A DNA stretch of 64,000 nucleotides, taken from Gemmatimonadota bacterium. Lineage in GTDB: Bacteria > Gemmatimonadota > Gemmatimonadetes > Longimicrobiales > Gaopeijiaceae. The translations under genes were made by a program, and so were the position numbers. The stretch covers positions 1 to 64,000 of the forward strand of contig JAJDYN010000025.1 in NCBI GenBank assembly GCA_022825135.1. The letters are read 5' to 3'. Shown in pieces: positions 1 through 8,964 of the stretch. Position 1 is the stretch's first letter. The number at the start of each line of letters is the position of its first letter. The notes under the pieces are model-generated. The model was not told the origin of the DNA, did no database searches, and saw only the letters and a program-made list of their open reading frames with translations.

Positions 1-242
1 CCGCAGTGCCGGGACCGCCGAGGCTCTCCGGCGCGCGCGGTGCGCACGCCGCTTCTCTCCCCCGTTGGAGGGTGGAGGAGGAATCAATTCAGACACCATC
101 AACCCCAACAACTAACCGTCCGTGAAAGCGGGGCAGGTCCATTGTAACACAGTGGATTGGCGATCTCTTGCACCAAGTTAGGGGCAGAGAGGGTGAATTT
201 GGGGAAGATTGTATGTAATTCCCATACGAAATGTCGGCGTTT

Positions 243-650
243 TCATGGACGTGTGGGGCCCAGACCGTGAGGTGCCTCAGTCCTCTGCCGGTACTCCACC
301 CCATCCATCCCCTCGAAGTCCGAGTCCTGCGTCCATAGCGTTGCGTCCGCGTCCCGGGCGGTGGCCAGCACCACGCTGTCCGCCAGCGCCAGCCCCGTCT
401 CGGCGCTGAGGGCCGCTGCGGCGACCGCCAACTCGGAATCCAGGTCGACAACGCGGCCGCGCATCATCTGGGCCACGGCGTAGAGGGCTGCCGCGGGATC
501 CCGCTGAACGCGAACGCGCTTGAACACCTCGACGAGCGTGATGCTCGGCACCACCAGGCGCTCGACGTCAGCGATGGCCTCCGCGAACTCGCCCGCGTTG
601 GGGCCGTCCGCGAAGTACTCGAGCCACGCCGAGGAGTCGACGACGTTCAC
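243..650 (-). CDS. PIN-domain toxin (VapC-like)
   Basis: A predicted 135-aa ribonuclease toxin of a type II toxin-antitoxin pair. PIN-fold acidic residues are visible in order: an Asp in VDSSAWLEYF at the N-terminus, a Glu in SITLVEVFKR, an Asp in LALADSVVLATAR and an Asp in LWTQDSDFEG. These normally bind Mg for RNA cleavage. The start is a GTG at 650 whose last two bases overlap the TGA of the AbrB-like gene (GTGA overlap), so the two are probably translationally coupled. The reading frame stays open upstream to 1001, but that extension overlaps the antitoxin and looks non-coding. The target RNA cannot be inferred. The family call is firm; the VapC name is by analogy. Confidence 0.85.
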   Translation of the reverse strand: MNVVDSSAWLEYFADGPNAGEFAEAIADVERLVVPSITLVEVFKRVRVQRDPAAALYAVAQMMRGRVVDLDSELAVAAAALSAETGLALADSVVLATARDADATLWTQDSDFEGMDGVEYRQRTEAPHGLGPTRP

Positions 651-853
651 AGCCGATCCGAATCGCGCGGCACGGTCGTGTCGATTCCGCGCAGAAACCC
701 GCGCGACGCCTCGATGGGCTCGAGGGGGATCAGCTCGATCCGCCCCTTGTATCCGATGGCCTGCAACTTCTGGCCGGGCTCGAGGTCGAGATGCTCGCGC
801 ACATCCTTGGGGATCACAACCTGGAAGCGCGGGGACAGGGTGACGATGGTCAT
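647..853 (-). CDS. AbrB/SpoVT-type antitoxin (VapB-like)
   Basis: A 68-aa protein with the swapped-hairpin AbrB signature: TLSPRFQVVIPKDVREHLDL followed by EPGQKLQAIGY. In this family the N-terminal beta-hairpin dimer binds DNA and the C-terminal tail wraps the cognate toxin, so it is probably both antitoxin and autorepressor. It is the first gene of a two-gene operon with the PIN gene, which it overlaps by 4 nt. Directly upstream lies an array of degenerate 31-bp repeats that could hold its operator. The length is normal for the family. Confidence 0.85.
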   Translation of the reverse strand: MTIVTLSPRFQVVIPKDVREHLDLEPGQKLQAIGYKGRIELIPLEPIEASRGFLRGIDTTVPRDSDRL

Positions 854-902
854 GGAAGTCTGGGGTCGCTGGCGTCTTACGCTTTGGTGTTCGACAGGGG
901 CG

Positions 903-1043
903 GCATAAGACGACTAACGGGTCGATGCGTAAATTGCAAGACAGTATCGCGGTCGATGATCGAATCGCAAGACGATAGGGCGTTTGATGCTCAAAACGCA
1001 AACGATCTGCTTATCGATCACGATTCTGCAAGACGGCAGGGGT
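903..1043. repeat. Degenerate 31-bp tandem repeat array
   Basis: Four to five diverged units start near 903, 934, 965, 996 and 1027. AAGAC recurs at 907, 938 and 969 (exact 31-bp steps); the fourth unit has GCAAAC at 998 and the fifth GCAAGAC at 1028. A second conserved block, TCGATG or TTGATG, lies about 15 bp after AAGAC in the first three units. Similarity spreads over the whole unit, so these are tandem repeats rather than repeats separated by unrelated spacers. The array lies between the antitoxin start and the small coiled-coil gene and overlaps the 3' end of the latter. An operator role is inference. Confidence 0.5.
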
Positions 1044-1253
1044 GCCCGCTTCCCGCCTTCCCCTAAGGGATTCTCCGAACCAGCCCTCGAGCCGGTCCAT
1101 CCGCTCTTCGAGCCGAGTCATGCGGTCACCGAGCCTGCCAATCTCCTGCCGCATCGCACGCTGCCCAGGGACCAGCATCGCTCCGAGAGCGACGGCTGCG
1201 CCGACGATGGCAAGGATGATCGTGGACACTTCGATAATGAAATCAGGACTCAC
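1011..1253 (-). CDS. Small membrane-anchored coiled-coil protein
   Basis: An 80-aa protein of unknown function. Residues about 5-28 (IIEVSTIILAIVGAAVALGA) form one transmembrane helix. Residues about 32-62 are a charged heptad-like coiled coil with repeated R/E/L/M (IGRLGDRMTRLEERMDRLEG), and the tail is basic. The start is a GTG at 1253, preceded by GGAGG with 8-nt spacing, which makes this a credible real gene rather than a chance frame. Its 3' end runs into the 31-bp repeat array. Short proteins of this design are common and have no assigned role; nothing here indicates a partner. Confidence 0.6.
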   Translation of the reverse strand: MSPDFIIEVSTIILAIVGAAVALGAMLVPGQRAMRQEIGRLGDRMTRLEERMDRLEGWFGESLRGRREAGTPAVLQNRDR

Positions 1254-1266
1254 TGCTCACACCTCC

Positions 1267-2052
1267 TCAAACCTCGATCACCATCCCGTCGTCCGCCGCT
1301 TCGAACCCCTCGATGGGCAGTGCGGCCAGCACGTCGTCGCCCATGTGGGTGAGCACGATGCGTTCGCAGTCGATGTCAGCGCGGCGGGCCCGCAGCGTCT
1401 CGATGTCCAGGTGCACAGGGGCACGCGGCCGCAGGCTCCAGGCCTCGCAGATGAAGATATCGGCCCCGGCCGCGGCGTCGATGAGGCGATCATCCCAGGC
1501 CGTGTCGCCGGAGAAGACGATGACCTTGCCTCCCACCTCGATGCGTAGCGCGTGCGGATTGGTGGCGGGGACGTGGGTTACGGGATAGCCGGTGACGGTC
1601 ACGCCGCCGGGCCAGGCCTCGCCCAGGGTCGTGGGGCGGAAGGATGAGTATTCGCGAATCGCGAGGTTGAAGCGATCCGGACGCGGCGATGCGCTCGGGA
1701 AAAGGTGGTTGGCCAGCCGTGGCAGGCGTCCGGCGCTGCCCTGGGGGCCGAGGACCGTGAGGGGTCGCTTCACCCCGGCGGCGGCCCGCTGGAGCGCCAG
1801 CCAGGGGATGCCGGCGTAGTGGTCGCCGTGCATGTGGGTGAGGAGCACGGTGTCGATGGCGTTCGGATCCACGCCGAATCTCCTGAGCCCCACCAGGGCC
1901 GAAGCCCCGCAGTCGACCAGGAAGCGACGGGTGTCCGATTCCACGCACAGGCAGGTCTGCAGGCGTCCGCCGCTCCCGAATGCGTCGCCGCAGCCGATGA
2001 AGCGGATGCGGACGCCGCCGTCCGTCCCGCGTGCCATACCACCTTGGGCCAT
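1267..2052 (-). CDS. MBL-fold metallo-hydrolase (RNase Z/Lactamase_B_2 type)
   Basis: A predicted cytosolic zinc-dependent hydrolase of about 261 aa. The defining motif is TVLLTHMHGDHYAG. Later metal ligands appear as His in YPVTHVPATN, Asp in VIVFSGDTAWDD and His in IVLTHMGDDV near the C-terminus. The fold resembles the RNase Z branch, which cleaves phosphodiesters, but the substrate cannot be told from sequence. ATG at 2052 (MAQGGMARG) is chosen because longer forms run back into the helicase gene; ATG at 2037 is possible and has a better purine stretch. It lies 29 nt downstream of the AddA-like gene on the same strand and may be the last gene of that operon. Confidence 0.8.
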   Translation of the reverse strand: MAQGGMARGTDGGVRIRFIGCGDAFGSGGRLQTCLCVESDTRRFLVDCGASALVGLRRFGVDPNAIDTVLLTHMHGDHYAGIPWLALQRAAAGVKRPLTVLGPQGSAGRLPRLANHLFPSASPRPDRFNLAIREYSSFRPTTLGEAWPGGVTVTGYPVTHVPATNPHALRIEVGGKVIVFSGDTAWDDRLIDAAAGADIFICEAWSLRPRAPVHLDIETLRARRADIDCERIVLTHMGDDVLAALPIEGFEAADDGMVIEV

Positions 2053-2081
2053 CGCCCCCCGGTCCGGACTCCGGTTCCTGG

Positions 2082-5000
2082 CTACCACCGTTCCTCCTCC
2101 TCCATGGTCGTGAACAGGAGCGCCTTCTCCTTGACACGCTCGCCGGTGACCTCTTCCCAGCATTCCGCGTACAGGTCCACCTGGCGGCGATAGGCGCGGC
2201 GGCGGCGGGGGAAGTCGGGGTCGTCGCCCACGTCCGTCTTGTAGTCCACGATCACCCAGCCGTCGGCCTCGCGGAAGGCCAGGTCGATGACGCCTTCCAC
2301 AACGCGGGGGGTGTCCCCGTTGCCCGAGCCCGGGCGCCTGACCGCGAAGGGCACTTCGGGCCGGCGCAGGTCGGCGTGCTCGGCACGGCGCCCGAGCCCG
2401 GATGCGCGCACACGCCCGACCAGCGACATGAGTTCATCCAGCTCGGCGGGCGCGCCGCGTTCGTCGAGGGGACGCTCGTGCTCCACCAGGAGCGCCCGCG
2501 CCACGAACTCGAGCGCCTCGCCTTCGACTCCCTGGGCCGCGGCCGCCAGCGTCCCGTGCACGGTGCTGCCCCACGCGTAGCCGCGAAGGGTCGTGCGATC
2601 CGGCACGGGCGGAGTCACGGGGTCGTCCGGTTGCGGCGGCCCGGCACCGTCGTCCTCGCTCCGAACCTCGGGATCCGCCCTGTGGCCGATCCGCTCCGTT
2701 CGCGCATCGTCCGGCTCGGATCCGCCGCCGCCGTCCGCCGCTCCGCCGGCCTCCCACGCTTCCGCTTCGTCGGCCTTCGCCAGCTCGGTGATGGAGGCGA
2801 ACTCGTACGATGGCCGGGCCCCCGCGGCCATTCCGGCCTCGGCTGCGGTCGTCTCCGCCAGCAGGCCCTCGGCGCTTCGGGCCATGCGCTCCCGCGACTG
2901 CGGCACGTCGGGCGCCAGATGCAGTGTTTCGGCGTGCCGGTCCAGCCACCCGTCGAAGATGTCCCAGCAGGACTTGCCGCTCTTGCGCGCGACGACCAGT
3001 TCCTCCCGCGCCCGCGTGCAGGCTACGTACAGGATGCGCTGTTCCTCGGCTTCCAGGAATCGCACCTCCTCCTGCGCGAGTCGGGACCATTCGAGCGGTT
3101 GAGCGAGCGTCCAGGACCGGTAGGGGCCTGCGGGCGCGGTGACGGCGGCAAACGCTTCCGCCCGGCCTCTCGCGTCGCGGCGGGTGTGGGCATCCAGCCG
3201 CCGTGTGTGAGAGACGGTCTGCACGGGGTTGGCGAGCACGACGACGGTGGCCTGGAGGCCCTTGGCCTTGTGCAGGTTCATGACCCGCACCGCATCGCCG
3301 GGGCCCGGATCGAAGGGTGCCTCCGCGTCCTCCCAGGACAGCGCCGCCTGCAGCGCCTCGACCGCTCCCGCGAGCGATGCGTTGCCCCGCAGGGCCTCCG
3401 CCCGCACCGAATCCAGGGCATAGGCCAGAATCCCGGCCCGCAGCGTGCCCAGGGTGCTGCTCGCGACGAAGGGCATCAGCCCCAGAAGGTCCACTAGGCG
3501 GCCGATGACGATGTCGGCGGGTTCCCGGCGGCTCTCCTTCCACCACTCGTGCAGCACGGCGAGCGCCTCCGCCACCTTCGAGTCGGGCATGCCGCCGCCG
3601 GAACCATCCCCATCCTCATCCCCATCCAGACCCCGGTCCGGGGGCCTGGAGGTGAAATCGAATCTTCCTCCGGCCAGGGCATGCTGCGTCAACTGCTCGT
3701 GGTCGAGGCCGAAGAAGAGCCCGGTGAGCACCGCCACGACGTTCACCGGGTTTCCCGGGTCGATGAGGGTCTCGAGCAGGAGGACGAGTTCGCGCAACTC
3801 CTCCTCGGGCCCGGCCTGGGCCCCCGAGACCTCGATGGTCACGTTGCGCTCCTCGAGCGCGCGGGCGTAGAGGTCCAGGTGGGCTTTCTTCCGGGTCAGC
3901 ACCAGGAAGTCGCCTGCCGCGCGCTCGCCGCTGTCGATCCGCGCCTGGATCCAGCTCGCCAGCATCGCCGCTTCGAGGCGCGCCGCGTCCGCATTGCGCC
4001 GAGCCCTGGGCACGTAGTAGTCGAACACCCCCTCCGGCCCGTTGGGCGCCCGCGGGTAGGGCACCATCGGCGCGAAGCACGCCTGGCGGTCGGTTTCCTC
4101 GCGGGGGAAACGGGCGGGATCGTCGAAAACGTCGTTGACCAGGTCGGCTACGGTCTGGCGCGAGCGGAAGTTGGTGATGAGCCGGAGGACCGCGCCGAAC
4201 TCCCTGAAGCGCGCGCGCACCTGGTTGTAGACGGCGATGTCGGCGCGCCTGAAGCGATAGATGCTCTGCTTCGGATCCCCGACCACGAAGAGCGCGCCGG
4301 GGCGCGGAACCACGGTGTGCCAGTCTGCCGGCCGGGATCCGGCATTGCCCGCCTGCGGCTCGGGCTCGGATGCGAGGAGAAAGAGCAGCTCCGCCTGGAT
4401 GGGGTCGGTGTCCTGAAACTCGTCGATGAGGACGTAGCGGTACCGTTCCCCCAGATCCCCGCGCACCTCCGGATGTTCGCGAAGCAGTTGCGCCGTCAGC
4501 ATCAGGAGGTCGTGGAAGCTGAGCAGCCCGATGCGCAGACGCTCCTCTGCGAACTCGAGAGCCGCCCGCCGCACCAGCCTGACCGCCATCGAATAGCGAT
4601 GCGCCAGCCAGCGGTCGAGATGCTTGCGGATCGGGCCGTCTTCGCTTCCCAGGGCAGCGAGGTCATCCCTCAGCCGCTTGACCTCGGCCGAGCCTGCCGG
4701 GGTCGGCTGTGGCCAGCGGTTGAGCGTGAAGCCTTTTCCCGAGGACATCTTCTCGGCGGCATCGAAGAGGGCCGCGAGGTCGTCCCATCCGCGGAAACGG
4801 CGCGTGTAGCGGAGAGAACGCACCATCTGCTGGGTCGGATCCCATCCGCGTTCGGGCTCATCATCAGGGATGAGAGCCAGGGCCCGGTCGAGCAGTTTCT
4901 CCAACACGCGGCGCACCCCGCGCGCCTCCTCGGGGCCCGGCGCGGCGACGGGGTCGGCAGGATACTCGACATCGAGGTTCTCGACCATCTGGTCGAACGC

Positions 5001-5567
5001 CTTGCGCAGCTGGTCCACCCGGAGCCCCGTGCGCGCCAGCTCCTCGACCAAGGGATCAGAGTCGGAGATGATGCGCTCGACGAAGCTCGTCCAGAAGCGT
5101 TCCTGGAGGAGCTGGGTTTCGGCCTCCTGCGCCTCCTGGAACTCCGGGTCGAGGCCGGCTTCGATGGGGCGCTCGCGGAGCAGGCGCGCACAGAAGGCGT
5201 GAATGGTGCCAAGAAACGCGCGGTCGATGCCGTCGATTGCGTCACGGATCCGGGCCGCCCGCTCGCCCTGGGCCGGATCGGGGCGGGCCTCGCGGTAGCG
5301 CCGCTCGAGCGCCACCTGGAATCGTTCACGCAGCTCCGCCGCCGCCTTGCGCGTGAAGGTGACGGCCGCGATCCGGGCCACTTCCGCTTCACCGCTCTCG
5401 ACCAGCGCCACCATCCGGTCGACGAGGAGCGTGGTCTTGCCGGAGCCGGCGCCGGCTTCGACCAGGAAGCTGGTGCGGAGCTCGGTGCGAACGCGCTTTC
5501 GCTGGTCTTCGTCGACCGGCGCAGGTCGCTGGCCCGGGTCCGCGCGGAGGGCTTTGGGCGTGCTCAC
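2082..5567 (-). CDS. addA: UvrD/RecB-family helicase-nuclease (AddA-like)
   Basis: An 1161-aa ATP-dependent 3'-5' DNA helicase with a C-terminal nuclease, expected to resect double-strand breaks with its neighbour. The N-terminus carries Walker A in VEAGAGSGKTTLLVDRM. SF1A motifs follow: TIHAFCARLLRERP, the DEFQDTDPIQAELL Walker B region, and GDPKQSIYRFRRAD. The last 130 residues form a PD-(D/E)XK nuclease, with VVEGVIDLAFRE and WVIVDYKTD supplying the Asp and the D-x-K. GTG at 5567 is the start because it forms a GTGA overlap with the stop of the upstream AddB-like gene. The N-terminal extension seen if the frame is read further is arginine-rich shadow sequence. The AddA name rests on the pairing and domain order. 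Confidence 0.88.
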   Translation of the reverse strand: MSTPKALRADPGQRPAPVDEDQRKRVRTELRTSFLVEAGAGSGKTTLLVDRMVALVESGEAEVARIAAVTFTRKAAAELRERFQVALERRYREARPDPAQGERAARIRDAIDGIDRAFLGTIHAFCARLLRERPIEAGLDPEFQEAQEAETQLLQERFWTSFVERIISDSDPLVEELARTGLRVDQLRKAFDQMVENLDVEYPADPVAAPGPEEARGVRRVLEKLLDRALALIPDDEPERGWDPTQQMVRSLRYTRRFRGWDDLAALFDAAEKMSSGKGFTLNRWPQPTPAGSAEVKRLRDDLAALGSEDGPIRKHLDRWLAHRYSMAVRLVRRAALEFAEERLRIGLLSFHDLLMLTAQLLREHPEVRGDLGERYRYVLIDEFQDTDPIQAELLFLLASEPEPQAGNAGSRPADWHTVVPRPGALFVVGDPKQSIYRFRRADIAVYNQVRARFREFGAVLRLITNFRSRQTVADLVNDVFDDPARFPREETDRQACFAPMVPYPRAPNGPEGVFDYYVPRARRNADAARLEAAMLASWIQARIDSGERAAGDFLVLTRKKAHLDLYARALEERNVTIEVSGAQAGPEEELRELVLLLETLIDPGNPVNVVAVLTGLFFGLDHEQLTQHALAGGRFDFTSRPPDRGLDGDEDGDGSGGGMPDSKVAEALAVLHEWWKESRREPADIVIGRLVDLLGLMPFVASSTLGTLRAGILAYALDSVRAEALRGNASLAGAVEALQAALSWEDAEAPFDPGPGDAVRVMNLHKAKGLQATVVVLANPVQTVSHTRRLDAHTRRDARGRAEAFAAVTAPAGPYRSWTLAQPLEWSRLAQEEVRFLEAEEQRILYVACTRAREELVVARKSGKSCWDIFDGWLDRHAETLHLAPDVPQSRERMARSAEGLLAETTAAEAGMAAGARPSYEFASITELAKADEAEAWEAGGAADGGGGSEPDDARTERIGHRADPEVRSEDDGAGPPQPDDPVTPPVPDRTTLRGYAWGSTVHGTLAAAAQGVEGEALEFVARALLVEHERPLDERGAPAELDELMSLVGRVRASGLGRRAEHADLRRPEVPFAVRRPGSGNGDTPRVVEGVIDLAFREADGWVIVDYKTDVGDDPDFPRRRRAYRRQVDLYAECWEEVTGERVKEKALLFTTMEEEERW

Positions 5568-8500
5568 GATGGCGCGTTTCCGGGCTTGGCCCGGGCCTCG
5601 AGCGCGTGCAGGAACCCGGCCCCCTCGTGGTCCCAGTTGCGGATCGTGCGCAGTCCTGCCAGTTCGGGGGCGTCGCCGATGCGCTCCTTCGCCCAATCCG
5701 CCAGCTGGGAGGTGGCGCCGAAGTCGGTTTCGCGCACCCGGCAGATCGCCTGGTAGTTGCAGAAGCGGCAGTCACCGGCGTCGTCGGTGGGGAGGAAATG
5801 GCCTCCGGCGATCAGGTCGAGGAGGCGGGCGACGAGTTCGGGCCCGGCGATCAGGTCGTCGGCGGAGTAGGCGCGGGTCTGGTTCTCGCCCTTGCGGGTG
5901 GGGAAGTGGTATTCCATGGCCAGGGTCCGTGCGCCCTGCAGCTGGCTCGCGACCGCCGAGTAGATGACATGCTGCAGCCGCCTGCCGCCGTCCCAGATGC
6001 CCCTCCTGCTGGCGAAGCTGAAGGTGCCGCCGGTCTTGTAGTCCACCACCCGCAACCCGCGCGCCAGCCTGTCGATGCGGTCGATGGCGCCGCGCACCAT
6101 CACGTCGCCCGAGGGCGTCGGGAAGGGAAGCGGGTCCTCGCCCCTGAGCCCGAAGGCGCGCTCGGTGGCGATCCAGGCGGGCGGACTCTGCCGGATCATG
6201 TCGACGAAGGATGCCGCGTCGTCCGCCAGTGCCTCCAGTTCGCGCGCGCGCACGGCATCGCTTGGAGCCGGCACTTCGCGTACCGCGAGGCTCACTTCCT
6301 GGTCCAGGATCGCCGCGACCAAACGCTCGAACGCCGGTTCGTGGTAGCCGATGTCCTCGCTGCGGGCCTCGGTCAGCGCCCGTTCGTACACGCGGTGCAG
6401 GATGCTCCCGCGCCCGAGGGCGTCGAGCCAGCCCTCGGGGTCGTAGGCGGGATCGTCGGGAGGCCAGACCCCCGCCACGTAGCAGTAGAAGTAGCGCTTC
6501 GCGCACGCGCCCAGCGCAGCCAGCGCGCTGGCGGATACCGCGAGCTCGGGATTCCTGCGCGGGTCGAGCTCCGGGCGCGGGGTCGTCTGGCCGTGGAAGG
6601 CGGTCACCACATCGCCGGCCAGGGCGTCGCGCGCCCGCAACCCGGCCCCGAGGAGAGGGAAGGCCTCCCGAACCATCTCCTCGCCGTCCAGCAGGCGGCC
6701 TTGGCTCTCGAGCGACCCAAGCCAGACATCCGTGGCGTCGAGGCGCACCGCGCGGCGAGGGACGAGCCCTGCGCGCTCGCGCACGTGCTTTTCAAGGTCC
6801 TCGAAGGTGGCCGCGGGATCGCTTCGCATGAGCCGGAAGGCCTGCAGGAGTGCCGCGGAGGGCGAGACCGCGCGTGCCTCCGCCGGATCCCAGGCGGCGT
6901 AGCTCAGGCAGACGGCACCACGCAGGCGGGCGAACAGCGCCGCCAGCCGGAAGCGTCGCTCGCGGACGCGGTCGGTGGAGAGTGGCAGGTCGGAGCCGGC
7001 CAGTTGCATGCGGTCGCGGTCGAGCAGGTAGGGATCCTGGGTGGCCGAGCCGCCCAGGCGGTGGGCGTCGAAGCCGACCACGAAAGTGGCGCGCCGACCC
7101 GTCCGGCCACCGTTGCCGATGTCGGTCAGGTAGAGCGCCCCACCCGCCGAACTCCACGGCGCGCTCCCCTCCGCGCGCGGGGCGGGGACGGGAAAGGCAA
7201 TGTGGCGGCGCACGATGGCGGCGGCGGCGCGGTAGTCGGTCCTGCGGACGAGGGCCTCCTCGATGCGCTCGAGGGTGTGGGTCATGCGCTCGAGCGCGGT
7301 GTCGTCAACGGAGGTCCCCGGAGATGTGCGGGCCAGGAAGAGCCGGAGCCCGCGGGCCACCTGCGAGGGCGACACCGGGGCGCCTCCCGTCCCGGAGTCC
7401 ATGGAGACCGGGGGTGTGGCGGCAAGCGCGGGAGTCAGCAGGCCGCGCAATCCCCGGAGTTCGCGGCGGGTTCGCTGCTTGCGGCGTTCCAGTTGCTCGT
7501 CCGATTCGTACTTCCCGGCGCGGTAGTCGTCGACCTCCGCCAAGGCCCGCTCGATGGCCGGCAGGTAGCGGTCGCGTCCCCACCCGATGCGCAGCGAACG
7601 CAGCCGGCGGGCCAGCGTGGCCCCGCGGATCCACTCGTTGGGCCGGGGAGCGGCGAGGTCGCTCGCGTAGAGCAGGGTGCGCACCACCCCGGCGTCGAAG
7701 CCGCCCTCGATCCAGCGGAAATACGCCGCCGCGACCCGGCCGGGCCGGGTCCGTTCCACCGGCAGTCCCGTGGCGAAGGTGACCGGGACGTCCATTCGCT
7801 CCGCGAGCGCGTGCAGCGCGGAGCCGTACACGCCCGGATCCGTGGCCACGATCTCGACCTCGTCCCACCCCAGGCCGCGCTCGCGTGCCCGCCGCATCAC
7901 CTCGCGCAGCTCGGCCTCGACGCTGTTGGCCACGAAGATGTCCAGGGTGTTGCCCGGGTTCGGCGAGTCGGGGGGCGCATCCCCTTCCATGGTGGCCGGG
8001 GCTCCCTCCACGTCATGCAGGTGGGACAGGCGGCCGGCTCCCTCCCGGGCAGCGCGCCACACCAGGGAACCGGGGACCGCGAGCCCCCGCACCGGATCCG
8101 CCTCCAGCACTTCCGCGCCCCGCCGCTGGAGCGCGGCCAGGAACCGGCCGGCCAGCCCGCGGCGTTTGATTCCGGGCGCCAGGTAGACACGCTGGCCCGC
8201 GAGCGCGCCCGTCCGGTCGGCCTCCTCGTCCGACCGCAGCACCCAGGCCGCCGCCTGGTAGACGCCCGCCGTATCCGTGAGCTTGCGTCGCCGCAGCCGC
8301 CCCTCGTAGCCGGCCAGGACACGGGACAGGATGCGCGCCTTGGCCGGATCGGCCAGCGGCGCGCCGGCGAGCTTCCGGGCCCGCAAGCCGGCCAGCCTCA
8401 GCGTGGTGACCGCGCGCGCGAGCGCCCTCCGCATCCCCACCCCCCGGGCCAGCCGGGCGTGTGCGTCCTCCTCGCCCCCGAGCAGCACCTCGTCGATGGC

Positions 8501-8938
8501 CTCGTCGAGCAGCCCCTCCTCGTCGAAGGCGTCCGTGAGCCGGATGGCGCGCGCGGCCAGCGTGGGCCCGGCCACGGCGATCGCGAGCGTGCGGGTGGTG
8601 GTGGCCTCGAACCCCACCCACGAGCCGGCGCGGAGCGCGAGCTGGCGCAGGAGTTCGCGGCCCTCGCCGCCGGTCCGGCACACGATCACCTTGCGGTCGA
8701 GGGGGTGGCGCGCGGAGATGCGGGCGAGCGAGCGCACCAGGGCGGAGGCGCCGGTGACGCCGGTCCGGCGGGCGGGGGAGCGATCGGCCTCGTCAAGGCT
8801 CGGAGCACCTGCGCGCTGGCGGGGCGGGGTTGGCGGCCGGTCGCGGGTCGAGGCGTCCGCCCGGTCGCCGGCCGGCGCCGGAGGCAGCTCCCCTTCCAGA
8901 TCGAACGAGAACTGTCCTTCCTTCCCGTCTGTGGTCAT
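5564..8938 (-). CDS. AddB-like PD-(D/E)XK nuclease subunit
   Basis: A 1124-aa partner of the AddA-like helicase. The C-terminal third has the RecB-type nuclease signature with GSILHRVYERAL, RGAIDRIDRL and LRVVDYKTGG. A four-cysteine arrangement, one Cys in ACAKRYFYC and three in the cluster CRFCNYQAIC, is the pattern of the AddB [4Fe-4S] nuclease. I see no intact Walker A in the N-terminal half, consistent with AddB proteins whose helicase domain recognises Chi-like sites rather than driving unwinding. The ATG at 8938 starts MTTDGKEG, followed by a Pro/Arg-rich low-complexity stretch of about 50 residues. It overlaps addA by 4 nt. Confidence 0.85.
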   Translation of the reverse strand: MTTDGKEGQFSFDLEGELPPAPAGDRADASTRDRPPTPPRQRAGAPSLDEADRSPARRTGVTGASALVRSLARISARHPLDRKVIVCRTGGEGRELLRQLALRAGSWVGFEATTTRTLAIAVAGPTLAARAIRLTDAFDEEGLLDEAIDEVLLGGEEDAHARLARGVGMRRALARAVTTLRLAGLRARKLAGAPLADPAKARILSRVLAGYEGRLRRRKLTDTAGVYQAAAWVLRSDEEADRTGALAGQRVYLAPGIKRRGLAGRFLAALQRRGAEVLEADPVRGLAVPGSLVWRAAREGAGRLSHLHDVEGAPATMEGDAPPDSPNPGNTLDIFVANSVEAELREVMRRARERGLGWDEVEIVATDPGVYGSALHALAERMDVPVTFATGLPVERTRPGRVAAAYFRWIEGGFDAGVVRTLLYASDLAAPRPNEWIRGATLARRLRSLRIGWGRDRYLPAIERALAEVDDYRAGKYESDEQLERRKQRTRRELRGLRGLLTPALAATPPVSMDSGTGGAPVSPSQVARGLRLFLARTSPGTSVDDTALERMTHTLERIEEALVRRTDYRAAAAIVRRHIAFPVPAPRAEGSAPWSSAGGALYLTDIGNGGRTGRRATFVVGFDAHRLGGSATQDPYLLDRDRMQLAGSDLPLSTDRVRERRFRLAALFARLRGAVCLSYAAWDPAEARAVSPSAALLQAFRLMRSDPAATFEDLEKHVRERAGLVPRRAVRLDATDVWLGSLESQGRLLDGEEMVREAFPLLGAGLRARDALAGDVVTAFHGQTTPRPELDPRRNPELAVSASALAALGACAKRYFYCYVAGVWPPDDPAYDPEGWLDALGRGSILHRVYERALTEARSEDIGYHEPAFERLVAAILDQEVSLAVREVPAPSDAVRARELEALADDAASFVDMIRQSPPAWIATERAFGLRGEDPLPFPTPSGDVMVRGAIDRIDRLARGLRVVDYKTGGTFSFASRRGIWDGGRRLQHVIYSAVASQLQGARTLAMEYHFPTRKGENQTRAYSADDLIAGPELVARLLDLIAGGHFLPTDDAGDCRFCNYQAICRVRETDFGATSQLADWAKERIGDAPELAGLRTIRNWDHEGAGFLHALEARAKPGNAPS

Positions 8939-8964
8939 CGGCGGGCGCTACCGTCCGCCGCGCA

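Noticed and set aside
1-242. A gene at the left edge
   Set aside because: Short overlapping frames exist on both strands, but none has a recognisable domain or ribosome site. A weak inverted repeat GTATG/CATAC at 211-227 is too short to call a terminator.
903-1043. CRISPR array
   Set aside because: Units diverge along their whole length, repeats are not near-identical, there are no unrelated spacers of constant length, and no cas gene is present.
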